Shown here: positions 8,857-15,497 of the stretch, one piece after another
Position numbering within the stretch: the stretch's first letter is position 1
Layout of the letters: each line of letters opens with the position of its first letter
DNA from: Oscillospiraceae bacterium
Lineage (GTDB): Bacteria; Bacillota; Clostridia; Oscillospirales; CAG-272
Direction: 5' to 3'
Length of the DNA stretch: 64,000 bases
Assembly (NCBI GenBank): GCA_015063795.1
Contig: SVTL01000007.1
Coordinates: 1-64,000 of the forward strand
Program-made: the position numbers and the translations under genes
Notes under the pieces: generated by a model
Told to the model about the DNA's origin: nothing
Database searches by the model: none
What the model saw: only the letters and a program-made list of their open reading frames with translations

Positions 8857-10515
8857 ATGTATGAACAAAACCACAAGCCGCTGACCTGTGAGCAGGTCCG
8901 CGAGAAGATGTTTGAGCTCTATCACGGCGAGCTGAGCAAGGGCGAGAGCGAAGCGATGCAAGCGCACATCGCCTCCTGCCCGGGCTGTCAGCGTGAATAT
9001 GCCAACATCGAGAAAACCATCCAATACATCCGCTCCTGCGTGCAGACGCCCGAAAAGAGCATCGCCGAAAGCGTGTCGAGGCAGATCCACCGCCCCTTCT
9101 ACCGCCATCCGTATGTGGTGCGCTTCGGTTCGCTGGCGGCGGCCTTTGTGCTGATCGTCGGTGCGGTGCTTGCCTTCGGTCCGTCCATGAAGCGTGCTGC
9201 GGAGAATATGAGCGCCGATTCGGCGGAGCTGCAGTTTTTCGGTATGGAAGAAGCGGCGGAGGAGACGGTCTGTTACGATATGGCCTCCAATGGCGGCTTC
9301 TCCTATTCGGCAAGCGACGATGCCGAGCAGATGGTGGTGCAGAGCGAAGGCTCGTCTCTGACGGGAAGAGGCGAAACGACCAAGGAAGAAACGTCCAAAA
9401 CCAACAGCTCGTCCGCGGCGGACAGCAAGCTTTATGCGGTTTTGGTAACGTCCGCGGCGGCATCGACTGCGGTCCCCATGCCCGAAACCGAATCCGCACC
9501 GCGCGAAACGGCGGCCCCTGCGGCCACCATGGCCCCCGCGACGACCGTCCTCGAAACCACGGCATTGCCCGCAACAACCGCTTTGCCTGAGACAACGGCA
9601 TTGCCCGAGACGACGGCTGCCGTTATGACACAGCCCGGTGGGGCGAATGCGTCTCCGGCGCCCTCGATTGCAGATGCCAATCCCATCCGCTACCGTGAGC
9701 AGACCGCTTTCGGCCCTGCCGACGGCTGGCAGAATTTCGGCAGGAACGGCGAGATCCGCACGGTGATCCAGCCGCTGGGAAGCACGGTTGTTTACAGCTT
9801 ATATTCCTATTTTATCCGAAACGGTTTTGATGTGCCGACAGGTGAGCTTCCGTCCGATGCCTCTGCTCTTGCCTCGCGTCTGACCGAGAAGGACGAAAAC
9901 GGTAAGCGTCCGCTGTGGGAATCGATGGGAGCGTCTCCCGACTCTGTGTCGCTGACCGCCTCGTCGCCTCTGTACGGCGCTTTTCCCCTGATCTGCCGTG
10001 CGGAGTATACCCTGACCGAGGACAGCAAGCAGACGCAATGGATCGTGTACCTGCTCACGGAGGAGGAGATGTGCAGTGCCTTCGCCGTCCGCGTCAATTC
10101 CTCGTATGACACCGTCCTTGCCTTTGCCGATTCCATTGCCGGCAGCTATCGCCCCCTGTCCGGAGACGGGGAGGACGACCTGAGCGGCATTTGGTACGAT
10201 ACCAACAGCAAGCGGTGTATGATCACGGCAGAGAAGGCCGGGGAGGCTTACAACATCACCGCACATTGGTCAAGCAGCGTGTCCGAGGCCTCGGAATGGA
10301 CGATGAGTGCGCGCTATGACGAGGACACCGCCTCCTACCGCTATACCGACGGCGTCCGCAAAACGGTCGTCACCGATGAGACGGGCAAGCGCACCGAGAC
10401 GGTCGTATACAAAAACGGAAGCGGCGCTGTCTGGGTGCACAACGGCTTCCTTTACTGGACCGATGACATCGACAAAGTCCGCAACGGCTTTGCGTTTGAA
10501 CGGTACGAAAGCTGA
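8857..10515 (+). CDS. Transmembrane zinc-finger anti-sigma factor with large extracytoplasmic domain
   Basis: A 552-residue single-pass protein 51 bases after its sigma factor. The cytoplasmic N-terminus is a ZAS domain: a C-x(25+)-H-x3-C-x2-C pattern with CEQV at about residue 11 and HIASCPGC at 37-44. One TM helix (LAAAFVLIVGAVLAFG, about 93-108) follows. A Ser/Thr/Glu/Ala/Pro-rich linker (about 150-270) includes repeats of ALPETT. The last 270 residues form a globular extracytoplasmic domain I do not recognise. By analogy with RsiW it should sequester the sigma factor until cleaved. The extracytoplasmic part is far larger than in classical RsiW-type proteins. Start ATG 8857 follows CGGAG at a rather long spacing. 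Confidence 0.85.
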   Translation: MYEQNHKPLTCEQVREKMFELYHGELSKGESEAMQAHIASCPGCQREYANIEKTIQYIRSCVQTPEKSIAESVSRQIHRPFYRHPYVVRFGSLAAAFVLIVGAVLAFGPSMKRAAENMSADSAELQFFGMEEAAEETVCYDMASNGGFSYSASDDAEQMVVQSEGSSLTGRGETTKEETSKTNSSSAADSKLYAVLVTSAAASTAVPMPETESAPRETAAPAATMAPATTVLETTALPATTALPETTALPETTAAVMTQPGGANASPAPSIADANPIRYREQTAFGPADGWQNFGRNGEIRTVIQPLGSTVVYSLYSYFIRNGFDVPTGELPSDASALASRLTEKDENGKRPLWESMGASPDSVSLTASSPLYGAFPLICRAEYTLTEDSKQTQWIVYLLTEEEMCSAFAVRVNSSYDTVLAFADSIAGSYRPLSGDGEDDLSGIWYDTNSKRCMITAEKAGEAYNITAHWSSSVSEASEWTMSARYDEDTASYRYTDGVRKTVVTDETGKRTETVVYKNGSGAVWVHNGFLYWTDDIDKVRNGFAFERYES

Positions 10516-10543
10516 CGAATGCACATAAGAGAGAACAAAACAG

Positions 10544-10583
10544 AAAGAGAGACCGGAAAAACAACCGTTGTCTCTCTTTTTTT
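10544..10583 (+). terminator. Terminator after the anti-sigma gene
   Basis: AAAGAGAGAC and GTCTCTCTTT form a perfect 10-bp stem around a 16-base loop and run into TTTTTTT. It ends the rbfA-to-anti-sigma transcript. Confidence 0.85.
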
Positions 10584-10713
10584 GTCCGTTGTTTGAAATT
10601 GTCTGTCGGATGCACGGCGGTGGTGTTTTCCGGACCGCTTTTTTAACCGCCCTTTTCCGACCGCTTCTATTTCCAACTGCCGCTTTCCGACCGTTTTTTG
10701 GATCGCCCTTCTT

Positions 10714-10962
10714 TTACTGTGACTGCTTTTCCCGATCGGCGATGTCAAACAGGCAGGCTCCGCCGACAAGAAGCGTCAGCGACAGCAGGACATGCTCGAG
10801 CATGGAAAGGATGTCGGCACGCAGACCGATGATCTGTGCGCGCAGTCCGTGCTCAAGGGAAAAAAGGATGTAGAGCAGATAGAGAAGAGCGGTGGGAAGC
10901 CCGATCAGAAGCATCCGCCTGGCGATCGGCGAGCGGAAGGTGTAAGTACGTGTGGTGCGCAT
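10714..10962 (-). CDS. Small two-helix membrane protein, unknown function
   Basis: The 82-residue product starts MRTTRTYTFRSPIARR and has two hydrophobic helices (about 18-33 and 52-70) separated by a short amphipathic stretch; it ends DIADREKQSQ. The start at 10962 has AACGGAG five to six bases upstream. The frame is open to 11040, but the predicted promoter at 11039-11068 would start transcription inside that extension, which supports the shorter form. No homology is recognised. The gene stands alone on this strand between two plus-strand units. Confidence 0.65.
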   Translation of the reverse strand: MRTTRTYTFRSPIARRMLLIGLPTALLYLLYILFSLEHGLRAQIIGLRADILSMLEHVLLSLTLLVGGACLFDIADREKQSQ

Positions 10963-11038
10963 AATAAACTCCGTTGGATGATGGAACGCAGCGCGGCAAA
11001 AGGGGGCGTCGGCGCCGCTTCGATGGCTTTTCTTCCTC

Positions 11039-11068
11039 ATTGTATCATAAAAAAGGGCGCGCTGTCAT
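11039..11068 (-). promoter_or_regulatory. Vegetative promoter for the small membrane protein
   Basis: On the minus strand ATGACA and TACAAT are 18 bases apart, with an extended TGA before the -10. The predicted start point is near 11032. Confidence 0.65.
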
Positions 11069-11166
11069 TGGTGAGCTTTTGGAAAAAACGGAGAAAAACG
11101 GTCGAAAACAACAAAAATCTAATTGTTCACAAAAATAACATATGTATTCATATGTATAAAATAAAT

Positions 11167-11178
11167 ATTTTCGACAAA
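11167..11178 (-). promoter_or_regulatory. Upstream inverted Spo0A-type box
   Basis: ATTTTCGACAAA here is the exact reverse complement of TTTGTCGAAAAT at 11305-11316. It contains TTCGACA, a perfect match on the minus strand to the Spo0A box TGNCGAA. It lies about 130 bases upstream of the tandem boxes. Confidence 0.5.
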
Positions 11179-11293
11179 GAAATATGGTGTATTCTGGAAA
11201 AATATAAATACATTATACACATGCTTTGTTAAGAATCGCAATCATGTCATTCAACATCGAAAAGTATCGTCAAAAATGCCAAAACACACCTTG

Positions 11294-11316
11294 TTTTGTC
11301 GAATTTTGTCGAAAAT
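11294..11316 (+). promoter_or_regulatory. Tandem Spo0A-type boxes
   Basis: Two perfect TGTCGAA boxes, each within TTTTGTCGAA, start at 11297 and 11307. They are head-to-tail and exactly 10 bp apart, the geometry used by the Spo0A DNA-binding dimer in B. subtilis. They end 7 bases before a good -35 element. This position suits activation by phosphorylated Spo0A. The match is seen in the sequence; binding is inferred. Confidence 0.7.
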
Positions 11317-11322
11317 CAAGTC

Positions 11323-11351
11323 TTTACAAAAAAGCGGACAAAGAGTAAAAT
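11323..11351 (+). promoter_or_regulatory. Promoter for the 91-aa protein gene
   Basis: TTTACA and TAAAAT with a 17-base spacer; predicted start near 11358, about 42 bases before the ATG. The Spo0A-type boxes sit directly upstream. Confidence 0.75.
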
Positions 11352-11399
11352 AAGAATAACCCGTCCATTTTTTGACTCTGTATACGGGAGAGGATACTT

Positions 11400-11675
11400 A
11401 TGAATTGCCAAAAAACATCGGCTGTTGCCGAATATCTGCGGTACAACCTGATCCGGACCGAGGACGACCTGCTGTGCGACGGAGACGCCTCACTCTCGTC
11501 GGTCTATTCGATCCTGATCGTGAAGATCAATTCCCGTTACGGCGTGGATTACCGCTTTCTTTATGATGTCTCCCGTCGGAGGGAGACGGCGCAGGCCCTG
11601 CTGAATCTGCTGAAGGAAAATCATGTGAAGCCGGCAGAGGTGGAGATGCTGACCGAGGATCTGCTGGGCGGATGA
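11400..11675 (+). CDS. 91-aa protein of unknown function under a probable Spo0A-controlled promoter
   Basis: ATG 11400 follows GGGAGAGG at 7 bases. The product is small, soluble and mildly acidic, with two cysteines (positions 3 and 26), no signal peptide and no TM helix. Secondary-structure-like patterning suggests mainly helices (VAEYLRYNLIRTEDDLL, ETAQALLNLLKENHV, PAEVEMLTEDLL). I recognise no family. The tandem Spo0A-type boxes upstream suggest a role in the transition to stationary phase or sporulation. tcdA starts 47 bases downstream with no clear promoter of its own, so the two may be cotranscribed. Confidence 0.7.
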   Translation: MNCQKTSAVAEYLRYNLIRTEDDLLCDGDASLSSVYSILIVKINSRYGVDYRFLYDVSRRRETAQALLNLLKENHVKPAEVEMLTEDLLGG

Positions 11676-11722
11676 GCCTGCTCGGAAAAAAAGCAAGTAC
11701 AGACGGATGAAGGAAAAGGAAC

Positions 11723-12409
11723 ATGGATTGGCTTGAACGTGAACGCAGACTGATCGGAAGCGAGGCGGTGGAGAAGATCGCGGCCTCGCGCATTCTGATC
11801 TTTGGCATCGGCGGCGTCGGCTCCTATACCGCGGAGGCCGTTGCCCGCGCCGGTGCGGGAAGCATGCTGCTCATCGATAAGGATACGGTGGATGTGACCA
11901 ACATCAACCGCCAGCTGATGGCAAACCGCACCACGGTGGGGCTGTATAAAACCTATGTGATGCGCGAGCGGATCCGGAGCATCAACCCCGATTGCGATGT
12001 CCGCGTCAGCGAATGCTTTGTGGGGGCGGACAATGCGGCGGCCATTCTCGATGTCTACCGCCCGACCTACGTGGCCGACTGCATCGACAACGTGACGGGA
12101 AAGCTGGCGATCATCGAGGGCTGCAAGGAGCGGAACATTCCCGTCATCTCCTGCATGGGAACGGGCAACAAGATGGATCCGTCACGCTTTATGATTTCGG
12201 ATATCGGCAAGACCTCGGTCTGCCCGCTGGCGCGTGTCATGCGGCGCGAGCTGAAGCAGCGCGGGATCCACCATGTGGACGTGCTTTGGTCGGACGAGCT
12301 CCCTCACCGCGACGGCGAGCGCTCCCCGGCGTCGATCTCCTTTGTCCCCTCCTCGGCGGGACTGCTGATCGCCTCGCACATGATCCGCAAGATCATCGGA
12401 GATTTGTAA
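11723..12409 (+). CDS. tcdA: tRNA threonylcarbamoyladenosine dehydratase (TcdA/CsdL, ThiF family)
   Basis: An E1-like ATP-dependent enzyme that cyclises the t6A modification at tRNA position 37 to ct6A. The 228 residues begin DWLERERRLIGSEAVEKI and carry the adenylation nucleotide-binding motif IFGIGGVGSYTAEAVARAG, then LIDKDTVDVTNINRQLMA, ADCIDN and SCMGTGNKMDPSRF. The closing block SISFVPSSAGLLIASHMIRKI is typical of TcdA rather than of ThiF or MoeB. AAGGAAAAGG precedes ATG 11723. A strong terminator follows. Confidence 0.93.
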   Translation: MDWLERERRLIGSEAVEKIAASRILIFGIGGVGSYTAEAVARAGAGSMLLIDKDTVDVTNINRQLMANRTTVGLYKTYVMRERIRSINPDCDVRVSECFVGADNAAAILDVYRPTYVADCIDNVTGKLAIIEGCKERNIPVISCMGTGNKMDPSRFMISDIGKTSVCPLARVMRRELKQRGIHHVDVLWSDELPHRDGERSPASISFVPSSAGLLIASHMIRKIIGDL

Positions 12410-12415
12410 AAAAGG

Positions 12416-12443
12416 AAAGGCGGGAGTGCATCTCTCGCCTTTT
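12416..12443 (+). terminator. Terminator after tcdA
   Basis: AAAGGCGGGAG pairs with CTCTCGCCTTT (one G-T pair) around a short loop, followed by TTTG. It separates the host operon from the accessory patch. Confidence 0.8.
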
Positions 12444-12456
12444 GTGTCATATTTTC

Positions 12457-12485
12457 TTGACAAAAGATAGAAAATATGGTACAAT
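12457..12485 (+). promoter_or_regulatory. Consensus promoter in front of the Rhs/toxin remnant
   Basis: A perfect TTGACA and a TACAAT -10 (context TATGGTACAAT) lie 17 bases apart. It should transcribe the remnant and the intact immunity gene. Confidence 0.85.
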
Positions 12486-12487
12486 GA

Positions 12488-12682
12488 AGTCGGATTAACA
12501 AAAAAGATAACAGCTTGACCGATTCTTATGGCAACGTATCCAACCCCTTCCGCTATTGCGGCGAATATTACGACACCGAAACGGGCACGTATTATCTCCG
12601 CATGAGGTATTATGATCCGAGCATTGGTCGATTCCTCGCGGCGGATACTCATTCTTTGCAGAAGCAGTTGCAAAAGGGATAA
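12488..12682 (+). pseudogene. Rhs/YD-repeat core fragment (3' end of a polymorphic toxin carrier)
   Basis: One frame encodes NPFRYCGEYYDTETGTYYLR followed by MRYYDPSIGRFLAADTHS, the hallmark end of the Rhs core that precedes the variable toxin tip. The frame is closed by TGA at 12485-12487, has no credible start, and stops at 12680-12682 shortly after the core motif. The long YD-repeat carrier is missing. The downstream toxin domain continues in another frame (shifted by one base), so the junction is broken. Read as a scar of an Rhs locus, not a functional gene. Confidence 0.85.
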
Positions 12683-12927
12683 AAAAGTACGAAGTGCACC
12701 ATATGATTCCATTGGAGTGGGCACATGTGATGGGAGATCGTTTTGACCCCAATATGCTTGCGAATTTGGCAGGGGTTGAAGATACGATCCACAGAAGTAT
12801 TAACGATATGTGGAATGGTTTTAGAAACCGCTATAAGGATAAACTGCCGACTGAAGAGGCTGTTTTGAACTTTGCAAAGAAAGTTCATTCAAAGTACGGA
12901 AAGTCTTATATGATGGGAGGAAAATAA
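12616..12927 (+). pseudogene. HNH-like nuclease toxin domain (Rhs C-terminal tip), detached
   Basis: The frame is open from 12616 to the stop at 12927 and reads FFAEAVAKGIKKYEVHHMIP, then LEWAHVMGDRFDPNMLANL, a conserved GVEDTIHRSI and a basic C-terminus ending SKYGKSYMMGGK. The His-His motif, the NLAG segment and the later His resemble HNH/treble-clef nuclease toxins at Rhs tips. No leader or secretion domain is attached, and the only starts are internal (GTG 12694, ATG 12703), which would cut into or past the His-His motif. It is offset one base from the Rhs core frame. Probably inactive, though a short product cannot be excluded. The immunity gene begins 2 bases later. Confidence 0.7.
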
Positions 12928-12929
12928 CG

Positions 12930-13460
12930 ATGACACATGAAGATTTTGCCTTGATTGAAAAAGAATTGGATATTGTTTTGCCGGAACGGTATAAGAAGCT
13001 GGCCTTGGAAGCGCCGTTGAAGGATACTGCTTATTCAAACGCATTCTATGATGATCCTCGAAAGCTGATTCGGACAAATTTGCGTTTGCGGAAAAACGGA
13101 ATTTATGGCAGCGAACCGCTTTGGAAAAACCATCTGGTTGTAGGTTTTTATTTTGACCAGTATGCATACATAGACGTTTCCAGTGAGGAAGATGTGCATT
13201 ATAAAGCAGATAGGACGAAAGGATTTCATTATACCCCTACAGACAAAGAGTATAATTCATTGAGGTTTGACCTTTTTGGGTATATCGATATATTTCTTTT
13301 CTATCACGAACGTGACCTAAAACGGCAAAACACGCCTCCTGAACAGTTATACAAACGTCCGAGTAATGAAAAAGTCTGTTCCTTCCTCCTTGCTTTGCAG
13401 GCAGATCATCAAAAAATGAAGGAAGAACAGAAAAAACAAGAACAGAAGAACCAAGAATAA
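12930..13460 (+). CDS. SMI1/KNR4 (SUKH) family immunity protein
   Basis: A 176-residue intact protein whose N-terminus (FALIEKELDIVLPERYKKL) is the SMI1/KNR4 signature, with further family-like features at LVVGFYFDQYAYIDVSSEED and a Gln/Lys-rich tail. SUKH proteins neutralise nuclease toxins delivered by contact-dependent systems. GGGAGG precedes ATG 12930, and the gene directly follows the toxin-domain remnant. Base composition is clearly more AT-rich than the flanking genes, which points to horizontal acquisition. It is the only intact gene of this patch and could act as an orphan immunity gene. Confidence 0.85.
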   Translation: MTHEDFALIEKELDIVLPERYKKLALEAPLKDTAYSNAFYDDPRKLIRTNLRLRKNGIYGSEPLWKNHLVVGFYFDQYAYIDVSSEEDVHYKADRTKGFHYTPTDKEYNSLRFDLFGYIDIFLFYHERDLKRQNTPPEQLYKRPSNEKVCSFLLALQADHQKMKEEQKKQEQKNQE

Positions 13461-13471
13461 GGTTTTAATCC

Positions 13472-13510
13472 AATAGAAGGGAATTTTTTCTTGAGAAATA
13501 CCCTTCTATT
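13472..13510 (+). terminator. Stem-loop after the immunity gene
   Basis: A perfect 10-bp inverted repeat, AATAGAAGGG and CCCTTCTATT, flanks a 19-base AT-rich loop. There is no T run after it, so termination is possible but not assured. Confidence 0.45.
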
Positions 13511-13517
13511 ATACCTC

Positions 13518-13583
13518 GACTGGAAGTAACAATATCACCCTGGTCACGAAAGACATGAAACCACTTGCGAAAGAGCTCGGCTG
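13518..13583 (+). pseudogene. Short 3' remnant of an unidentified gene
   Basis: In one frame this stretch reads TGSNNITLVTKDMKPLAKEL then G and a TGA stop at about 13581-13583. It uses host-like codons and ends inside a strong terminator, as a normal gene end would. The upstream part of the gene is gone. I infer that it is the tail of a gene truncated by the Rhs-related rearrangement; identity unknown. Confidence 0.35.
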
Positions 13584-13603
13584 ATCCCGGGCTCGTTCTT
13601 TTT
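13573..13603 (+). terminator. Terminator at the end of the gene remnant
   Basis: GAGCTCGG pairs with CCGGGCTC (one G-T pair) around a 6-base loop, followed by GTTCTTTTT. Confidence 0.75.
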
Positions 13604-13615
13604 GTATATATGAAG

Positions 13616-13655
13616 AAGAGATATGACCGTTTTTTCGATCATATCTCTTTTTGTT
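13616..13655. terminator. Terminator between the accessory patch and aspS
   Basis: AAGAGATATGA and TCATATCTCTT form a perfect 11-bp stem, followed on the plus strand by TTTGTTTT. It also lies just past the aspS stop and may serve the minus strand too, though the T run there is poor. Confidence 0.7.
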
Positions 13656-13665
13656 TTGCTGTTTG

Positions 13666-15459
13666 TTATTCTTTTGCTTCCTCGGCGACCTCGATGCAAA
13701 GCTCTTTGAGTGCTTTGGGATCGGCGGGAGTGGGCGCGCCGGTCATCAGCTCGGAGGCGTTCTGTACCTTCGGGAAGGCGATGACGTCGCGGATGTCCTC
13801 CAGCCCCAGCAGCAGGGTGACCAGACGGTCAAAGCCGAACGCGAGACCGCCGTGAGGAGGCGTGCCGTACTTGAATGCTTCTAACAGGAAGCCGAACTTG
13901 GCCTGTGCCTCTTCGGGGGTGAAGCCGATGGCATCGAACATCTTGGCCTGCACATCGGGCAGGTGGATACGGATCGAGCCGCCGCCCACCTCGGTACCGT
14001 TGATGACCAGGTCATAGGCCTTGGCTCTCACGCGGCCGGGATCGCTTTCCATATACGGCAGGTCCTCATCCATAGGCGAGGTGAAGGGATGGTGCATGGC
14101 GCAGAAGCGTCCCTCTTCCTCGTCATACTCAAGCAGCGGGAATTCGGTGACCCACAGGATCTTGAAGTCGCCGGGACGGATCAGCCCCAGCTTCTTGGCC
14201 GCGGCGATACGCAGAGCACCCAGCGAGTCGAACACGACCTTGTTCTTGTCGGCCACGATCAGGATCAGGTCGCCCTCTTCCACGCCCATCACTTCCGCGA
14301 TGGCGGCGTTTTCCTCTTCGGTGAGGAACTTGGCATAGGAGGAGGAAACCTCAGCGCCCTTCTTCAGCCAGGCCACGCCCTTGGCGCGGTACTGCTTGGC
14401 GACCTCGATCAGCGCATCGATCTCCTTGCGGGAGAAGGCGGCGCCGCCCTTGACGTTGATGCCGCGGACGCTTCCGCCGCCCGCAACAGCATCGGCAAAG
14501 ACCTTGAAGCCGCAGCTTCTCACGGTCTCGGTCAGGTCGGTCAGCTCAAAGCCGAAGCGGGTGTCGGGCTTGTCCGAGCCGTAACGGTTCATAGCCTCGG
14601 CGTAAGGCATACGCGTAATGGGCAGGGCGATATCCATATCCAAGAAGTCCTTGAACACACGCTTGATAAAGCGCTCGTTCAGCTCCATCACGTCGTCGGC
14701 GGTGACGAAGGACATTTCCAAATCGATCTGGGTGAATTCGGGCTGACGGTCGGCACGCAGGTCCTCGTCGCGGAAGCAGCGGGCCAGCTGCATATAGCGG
14801 TCAAAGCCGGACAGCATCAGCAGCTGCTTGTACAGCTGGGGCGACTGGGGAAGGGCATAGAAGGAGCCGGGGTGGACACGGCTGGGAACGATGTAGTCGC
14901 GCGCGCCCTCGGGGGTGGGGTTGATCAGATTGGGCGTTTCGATCTCGATGAAGCCGTTTTCGGCGTAGAAATCGCGGGCGATCTTGGCGATCTTGCTGCG
15001 GGCGATGATGTTTCTCTGCAGATCGGGACGGCGGAGATCCAGATAGCGGTGCTTGAGACGGAGCTCGGGGCGGACCTGACTGTTTTCCACGATCTCAAAG
15101 GGAGGCGTCTGCGCGAGGGAGAGAACCTTCAGCTCTTCGACAAAGATCTCAACCTCGCCGGTGGGGATGTTTTTGTTGACAGCACCCTCACCGCGGGCGC
15201 GGACGGTACCGTGAGCGCAGAGGACGCTCTCGGAGCGGAGGGAGAAGGCCCGGGAAAAGACCTCTTCGCTGTTGGCTTCGCGGTCGAAGGCCAGCTGGAC
15301 GATGCCGGTGCGGTCGCGCAGGTCGATGAAGATCAGCGTGCCTAAGTCGCGCTGGCGCTGGACCCAGCCCATGACGCAGACCTTCTGTCCCACGTCGGCG
15401 GAGGTGAATTCTCCGCAGTATTTGGTGCGTTTATCCTGACTTGTAAGCAATTCGGCCAT
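13666..15459 (-). CDS. aspS: Aspartate--tRNA ligase
   Basis: Class II aminoacyl-tRNA synthetase of 597 residues, the bacterial length that includes the GAD insertion domain. It opens with an OB-fold anticodon-binding domain (VCVMGWVQRQRDLGTLIFIDLRD). Motif 2 is visible as FRDEDLRADRQPEFTQIDLE and motif 3 as GLAFGFDRLVTLLLG near the C-terminus. The QSPQLYKQLLM block is characteristic of AspRS. The start at 15459 is preceded by GAAAGGAATACC. It sits 38 bases downstream of hisS in the usual hisS-aspS operon. Confidence 0.97.
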   Translation of the reverse strand: MAELLTSQDKRTKYCGEFTSADVGQKVCVMGWVQRQRDLGTLIFIDLRDRTGIVQLAFDREANSEEVFSRAFSLRSESVLCAHGTVRARGEGAVNKNIPTGEVEIFVEELKVLSLAQTPPFEIVENSQVRPELRLKHRYLDLRRPDLQRNIIARSKIAKIARDFYAENGFIEIETPNLINPTPEGARDYIVPSRVHPGSFYALPQSPQLYKQLLMLSGFDRYMQLARCFRDEDLRADRQPEFTQIDLEMSFVTADDVMELNERFIKRVFKDFLDMDIALPITRMPYAEAMNRYGSDKPDTRFGFELTDLTETVRSCGFKVFADAVAGGGSVRGINVKGGAAFSRKEIDALIEVAKQYRAKGVAWLKKGAEVSSSYAKFLTEEENAAIAEVMGVEEGDLILIVADKNKVVFDSLGALRIAAAKKLGLIRPGDFKILWVTEFPLLEYDEEEGRFCAMHHPFTSPMDEDLPYMESDPGRVRAKAYDLVINGTEVGGGSIRIHLPDVQAKMFDAIGFTPEEAQAKFGFLLEAFKYGTPPHGGLAFGFDRLVTLLLGLEDIRDVIAFPKVQNASELMTGAPTPADPKALKELCIEVAEEAKE

Positions 15460-15497
15460 GGTGGTATTCCTTTCGGTTCGGATGAATTGTTGTTTTT

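Larger units (their letters stand above)
10963..11399. other. 437-base AT-rich intergenic control region
   Basis: No gene is supported here; a 146-codon plus-strand frame reading through it is antisense to the small membrane gene and then pure AT-rich sequence. The region holds the minus-strand promoter at 11039-11068, an inverted Spo0A-type box (11167-11178), two tandem Spo0A-type boxes (11294-11316) and the plus-strand promoter at 11323-11351. Bases 11100-11280 are strikingly AT-rich compared with the surroundings. Confidence 0.7.

Noticed and set aside
10792..11232. 146-codon plus-strand open frame
   Set aside because: It is antisense to the small membrane gene and then runs through AT-rich control DNA; no ribosome-binding site and no protein-like composition.
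12640..12690. Programmed -1 frameshift joining the Rhs core to the toxin tip, because an AAAAAAG run is present
   Set aside because: The stop of the Rhs frame (TAA 12680-12682) comes before the run can be decoded in that frame, and the frames already overlap upstream without a slippery site. A mutation or junction scar is simpler.
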